Shown one piece after another: positions 5,125 through 6,668 of a DNA stretch of 6,668 bases; the stretch's first letter is position 1; each line of letters opens with the position of its first letter. This DNA comes from an uncultured Pseudomonadota bacterium (lineage in GTDB: Bacteria; Desulfobacterota_B; Binatia; UBA9968): positions 1 through 6,668 of the forward strand of contig CAMLCX010000276.1 in NCBI GenBank assembly GCA_946478635.1, read 5' to 3'. The position numbers and the translations under genes were made by a program. The notes below the pieces were generated by a model. That model was not told the origin of the DNA and searched no databases. It saw only the letters and a program-made list of their open reading frames with translations.

Positions 5125-6204
5125 ATGGAAGCGCTGCGGGGAAAAATCGGCCGGATGATCATGGTCGGCTGCCGCGGGGAAAGCCTCGCCGCCGACGAGC
5201 GCTTGATGATTTCGGAATATGGCTTCGGCGGATTTATACTATTTCGCCGCAATTGCTCCGGGCCGCGGCAAATCCTGTCTTTGTGCCGCAGCCTGTGGGA
5301 CAGCGTGCCCGGTCAGCCGCCGTTCATCGCCATCGACGAGGAAGGCGGCAGCGTTCATCGATTGCCGCAACCCTTCACCCACTTTCCCGCCGCGGCTGCG
5401 ATCGGCGCGCGCAACGATGTGCAGCTCGCCTATCGAGCTGGCCAGGCAACCGCCAGAGAGTTGGCGCTGGCCGGCATCAACTTAAATTTCGCTCCGGTAC
5501 TCGATGTCAATTCGAATCCCAATAACCCGATCATCGGCGCGCGCGCCTTCGGCGCCACTCCCGCGGCCGTGAGCGCGATGAGCCTGGCCTGGGCGCGCGG
5601 CCTGCGCGAGGGCGGCGTCATACCCTGCGGCAAACATTTTCCGGGTCATGGCGATACCGATAGGGACTCGCATGTTGACTTGCCCGTCGTTGCCAAATCC
5701 TGGGCGGAACTCCGGGCCGTCGAATGGGCGCCCTTCGCCGAAGCTTGCCGCGGCGGCATCGAAGCGCTCATGACGGCCCATGTGAAATATGTCGCTCTGG
5801 ATCCGAATCATGCGGCGACGCTTTCCGAGCCCATCGTTACCGGCCTGCTGCGCCACCAGTTCGGTTACGATGGCGTCGTCTTCAGCGACGACCTGGAGAT
5901 GAAAGCGATCAGTGCTGATTATGGGCCGGGCGACGCCGCGGCTCTGGCCCTCGGCGCCGGCGTCGACATGATGTTGTTTTGTCACGATATGGAAAAGGCA
6001 GTTCAAGCTGTCGAATTTCTTTGCGCCGAGAGCGAGCGGGAACCGGCGCTGCGCGCGCAGGTCGAAGCGAGCCATCGGCGCAGCGGCGCGCTGAAACAAC
6101 TTTGGCTGAAGTCGTTCAATGGCGCAGCGGACAACGAGATCGAGAGTCGCTTGGAAAACTTACAGCACCGAAGTCTCGTCGAGGAAATTTACGGCAGCTT
6201 GTAG
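5125..6204 (+). CDS. nagZ: Beta-N-acetylhexosaminidase (glycoside hydrolase family 3)
   Basis: NagZ removes N-acetylglucosamine from anhydromuropeptides during peptidoglycan recycling, in the cytoplasm of Gram-negative bacteria; no signal peptide is seen. The 359-residue product shows LRGKIGRMIMVG (4-15), GGFILFRRN (35-43), FIAIDEEGGSVHRLP (67-81), NLNFAPVLDVNSNPNNPIIG (119-138), the family signature GKHFPGHGDTDRDSH (169-183) with the Asp181/His183 general-acid pair, and VVFSDDLEMKAI (251-262), where Asp255 is the expected nucleophile. The single-domain length fits NagZ rather than the larger family 3 glucosidases. I chose the ATG at 5125 because the family starts here; the frame is open back to 4936 but runs antisense through the kinase gene. 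No clear Shine-Dalgarno is present. Its last 16 bases overlap the convergent ligase gene. Confidence 0.93.
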   Translation: MEALRGKIGRMIMVGCRGESLAADERLMISEYGFGGFILFRRNCSGPRQILSLCRSLWDSVPGQPPFIAIDEEGGSVHRLPQPFTHFPAAAAIGARNDVQLAYRAGQATARELALAGINLNFAPVLDVNSNPNNPIIGARAFGATPAAVSAMSLAWARGLREGGVIPCGKHFPGHGDTDRDSHVDLPVVAKSWAELRAVEWAPFAEACRGGIEALMTAHVKYVALDPNHAATLSEPIVTGLLRHQFGYDGVVFSDDLEMKAISADYGPGDAAALALGAGVDMMLFCHDMEKAVQAVEFLCAESEREPALRAQVEASHRRSGALKQLWLKSFNGAADNEIESRLENLQHRSLVEEIYGSL

Positions 6205-6668
6205 GCGCTATAGGCGATTAGCTTCTTGATGTCCTGGCGCAGCTCGCCTTCCCATTTCTCCACCAGGATATCGGCCGGACATTTTCCCTGGAAGAGCAAC
6301 GTCTTTAGCGGATTGAGGTAAATCGTCTCGTCGTCGCCGTTTTTGTTGAGCGAGTTCTGGCGCCGCAGGCCCTCCCAGCCGATCTGGAAGAGATCCTTGG
6401 CCAGATCCCAAAGCGTAAAGCGCCGGAAACGCGCCGCCAGCGCGTTCTGATGCGAATCGAGATAGGTCTCCATGCGCTCGTCGAAGCTCCACCCTTTGAC
6501 CAGATCCCAGGCCGCCGCAAGACAATCCGAATCGTAAAAAACCCCCTTGGTGAGCGCCGAGAGCGCCGGCATCAAGTCCGGCGGCTGGCTGTCTACCGAG
6601 CGAATTTCGATGTAACGCTTGATCCGCGTCTCGGGAAAGAGCGTGGTCAAATGGTCGGACCAATCTTC
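6189..6668 (-). CDS. Glutamate-cysteine ligase, GCS2 type (C-terminal part)
   Basis: Glutamate-cysteine ligase makes gamma-glutamylcysteine from glutamate, cysteine and ATP, the first step of glutathione synthesis. The frame is open to the right edge, so the 5' end lies outside; 159 C-terminal residues are present of an expected 400-450. It begins EDWSDHLTTLFPETRIKRYI and continues EIRSVDSQPPDLMPAL, which matches the HLTTxFPExRLKRYxExR signature of the GCS2/plant-type ligase family (COG3572), near the active site. A TTG at 6650 is not the start, because the similarity continues upstream of it. The C-terminal half (DLAKDLFQIGWEGLRRQ, KCPADILVEKWEG) fits the same family. The related EgtA enzymes of ergothioneine synthesis cannot be fully excluded from this part. 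Its 3' end overlaps convergent nagZ by 16 bases. Confidence 0.85.
   Translation of the reverse strand, partial: EDWSDHLTTLFPETRIKRYIEIRSVDSQPPDLMPALSALTKGVFYDSDCLAAAWDLVKGWSFDERMETYLDSHQNALAARFRRFTLWDLAKDLFQIGWEGLRRQNSLNKNGDDETIYLNPLKTLLFQGKCPADILVEKWEGELRQDIKKLIAYSAYKLP

Noticed and set aside
5482..6099. 205-codon minus-strand open frame
   Set aside because: It lies wholly antisense inside nagZ, which is well supported by its catalytic motifs.
6648..6650. TTG as start of the glutamate-cysteine ligase gene
   Set aside because: Family similarity (EDWSDH) continues upstream of it to the window edge, so the gene is cut by the window.

Overview
The window is a moderately GC-rich bacterial chromosome segment. 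It has two parts: about 1.4 kb of decayed, repeat-rich DNA at the left, and a compact block of housekeeping genes from 1428 to the right edge. The gene set, the dispersed intergenic repeats and the smpB - DUF502 - panC - panB - deoxynucleoside kinase order suggest an environmental Gram-negative bacterium, possibly of a deltaproteobacterial (Desulfobacterota/Binatia-like) lineage. That placement is inference, because no rRNA or other phylogenetic marker is present.

Left region (1-1427): no intact gene is visible. It holds three gene remnants, all on the plus strand: the N-terminus of an S23/four-helix-bundle protein (237-314), a scrap of a REP-associated (Y1/HUH) transposase around its catalytic motif (521-568), and the first ~160 residues of a large MGH1-like glucosidase carrying a one-base deletion (698-1218). 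Between them lie GTTCAA/TTGAAC-rich repeats, including inverted copies at 29-54 and 433-457, CGCTGAT repeats, and a GGGGACATTCTACTTTT block. It reads as a junkyard of insertions and deletions.

Minus-strand block (1428-5059): in order of transcription, a deoxynucleoside kinase, panB, panC, a DUF502 membrane protein and smpB. PanB and PanC carry out two of the steps of pantothenate (coenzyme A precursor) synthesis. The last three genes overlap by 4 and 11 bases and are probably translationally coupled. Two features break up the block. A strong intrinsic terminator ends exactly where the panB Shine-Dalgarno begins, so upstream transcription must pass it to express panB. An 8-base-period inverted repeat fills the 85-base panB-panC gap.

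Right region (5060-6668): a 65-base divergent promoter region separates the kinase from nagZ, a family 3 beta-N-acetylhexosaminidase of cell-wall recycling. Its 3' end overlaps by 16 bases the convergent 3' end of a GCS2-type glutamate-cysteine ligase gene (glutathione synthesis), which runs off the right edge. The core genes are ordinary. No clearly new multi-gene system is visible. The most promising non-routine signals are the terminator/attenuator arrangement before panB, the 8-base-period hairpin before panC, and the possibly near-leaderless divergent transcripts.
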